A DNA stretch of 64,000 nucleotides from CAYONP01 sp964405335 (GTDB lineage Bacteria > Armatimonadota > UBA10988). Below the pieces are notes generated by a model. That model saw only the letters and a program-made list of their open reading frames with translations, was not told the origin of the DNA and did not search any database. Made by a program: the position numbers and the translations under genes. The stretch lies in NCBI GenBank assembly GCA_964405335.1, contig CAYONP010000004.1:1-64000 (forward strand), read 5' to 3'. Within the stretch, counting starts at the first letter, position 1. Each line of letters begins with the position of its first letter. Below, one piece after another: positions 63,957 through 64,000 of this stretch.

Positions 63957-64000
63957 CCGGTCTCTGCCTGCTGCTGCTGCTCGCCGCGCCGGCGCGGCCG
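63953..64000 (+). CDS. Exported protein, truncated by window end
   Basis: Only 16 codons are visible: MTGLCLLLLLAAPARP, which looks like a signal peptide. The ATG overlaps the anti-sigma stop (ATGA), so it is the third gene of the sigma operon and may be its output or a signal-sensing partner. Nothing more can be said. Confidence 0.5.
   Translation, partial: MTGLCLLLLLAAPARP

Overview
The window is bacterial chromosome of high G+C, densely packed with genes on both strands, often overlapping by 1-4 bases. The most likely source is an Armatimonadota bacterium or a close relative. This is an inference from several traits together: DUF1559 prepilin-like proteins with the N-terminal stretch FTLIELLVVIAIIAILAAIL followed by LFPVFAKAREKARQ, two PEP-CTERM proteins, large secreted glycoside hydrolases of the GHL10 and DUF5703 type, an LpxL-type lipid A acyltransferase (so an outer membrane), and many small lipoproteins. 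No 16S rRNA or tRNA is present to confirm this.

Layout. 1-1796: a tandemly duplicated pair, DUF1559 prepilin-like gene plus proline-rich lipoprotein. 1854-6129: envelope genes (murA with the catalytic Cys replaced by Asp, an rfbF-like cytidylyltransferase, a lipoprotein, an APH-family kinase, an LpxL-like acyltransferase). 6212-16357: a DUF1611 gene and carbohydrate-active exported proteins (GHL10 hydrolase, DUF5703 hydrolase, beta-propeller protein, heparinase II/III-like lyase). 16631-21466: an aromatic amino acid operon (hisC-like aminotransferase, SUFU-like protein, DAHP synthase, prephenate dehydrogenase, EPSP synthase), convergent with lepA across a long hairpin. 23407-26971: repeat-rich spacers, a PEP-CTERM protein, a third DUF1559 gene, an alpha/beta hydrolase and a two-gene DUF7689 pair. 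26902-30545: a membrane protein, DUF1643, a two-gene ABC ATPase plus PIN-like module, and the RNase P RNA gene. 30566-39913: a glycosyltransferase, methyltransferase, dGTPase, an 82-bp tandem repeat array, a Gfo/Idh/MocA oxidoreductase, a large GH42-like protein with two carbohydrate-binding modules, and a YpdA-like flavoprotein. 40070-46368: metH, a GAF/HD-GYP regulator and map. 46423-48548: a Septu-type defence pair (PtuA ATPase, PtuB HNH nuclease). 48690-53590: a lipoprotein with a secretin-type tail, an IS5 remnant, an exported protein, tpx and an orphan xanthine dehydrogenase large subunit. 53597-57939: a lipoprotein, an XRE/S24-like/TPR regulator and a divergent lipoprotein with carboxypeptidase-regulatory-like domains. 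58003-64000: an FAH-family hydrolase, a variant acetate kinase, an HD hydrolase, a DUF433/DUF5615 toxin-antitoxin pair, a PEP-CTERM protein, and an ECF sigma/anti-sigma operon cut by the window edge.

The most striking observation is that the Septu pair lies between two identical 79-bp copies of the 3' end of map. The left copy is the end of the intact map gene. The right copy is a detached fragment that also ends in a correct stop codon. This is the footprint expected of a small element inserted at the 3' end of map, but no recombinase is visible. A second ATPase/nuclease pair (28327-30188) begins 18 bases after the 3' end of the RNase P RNA gene. Both modules are visibly less G+C-rich than their neighbours.
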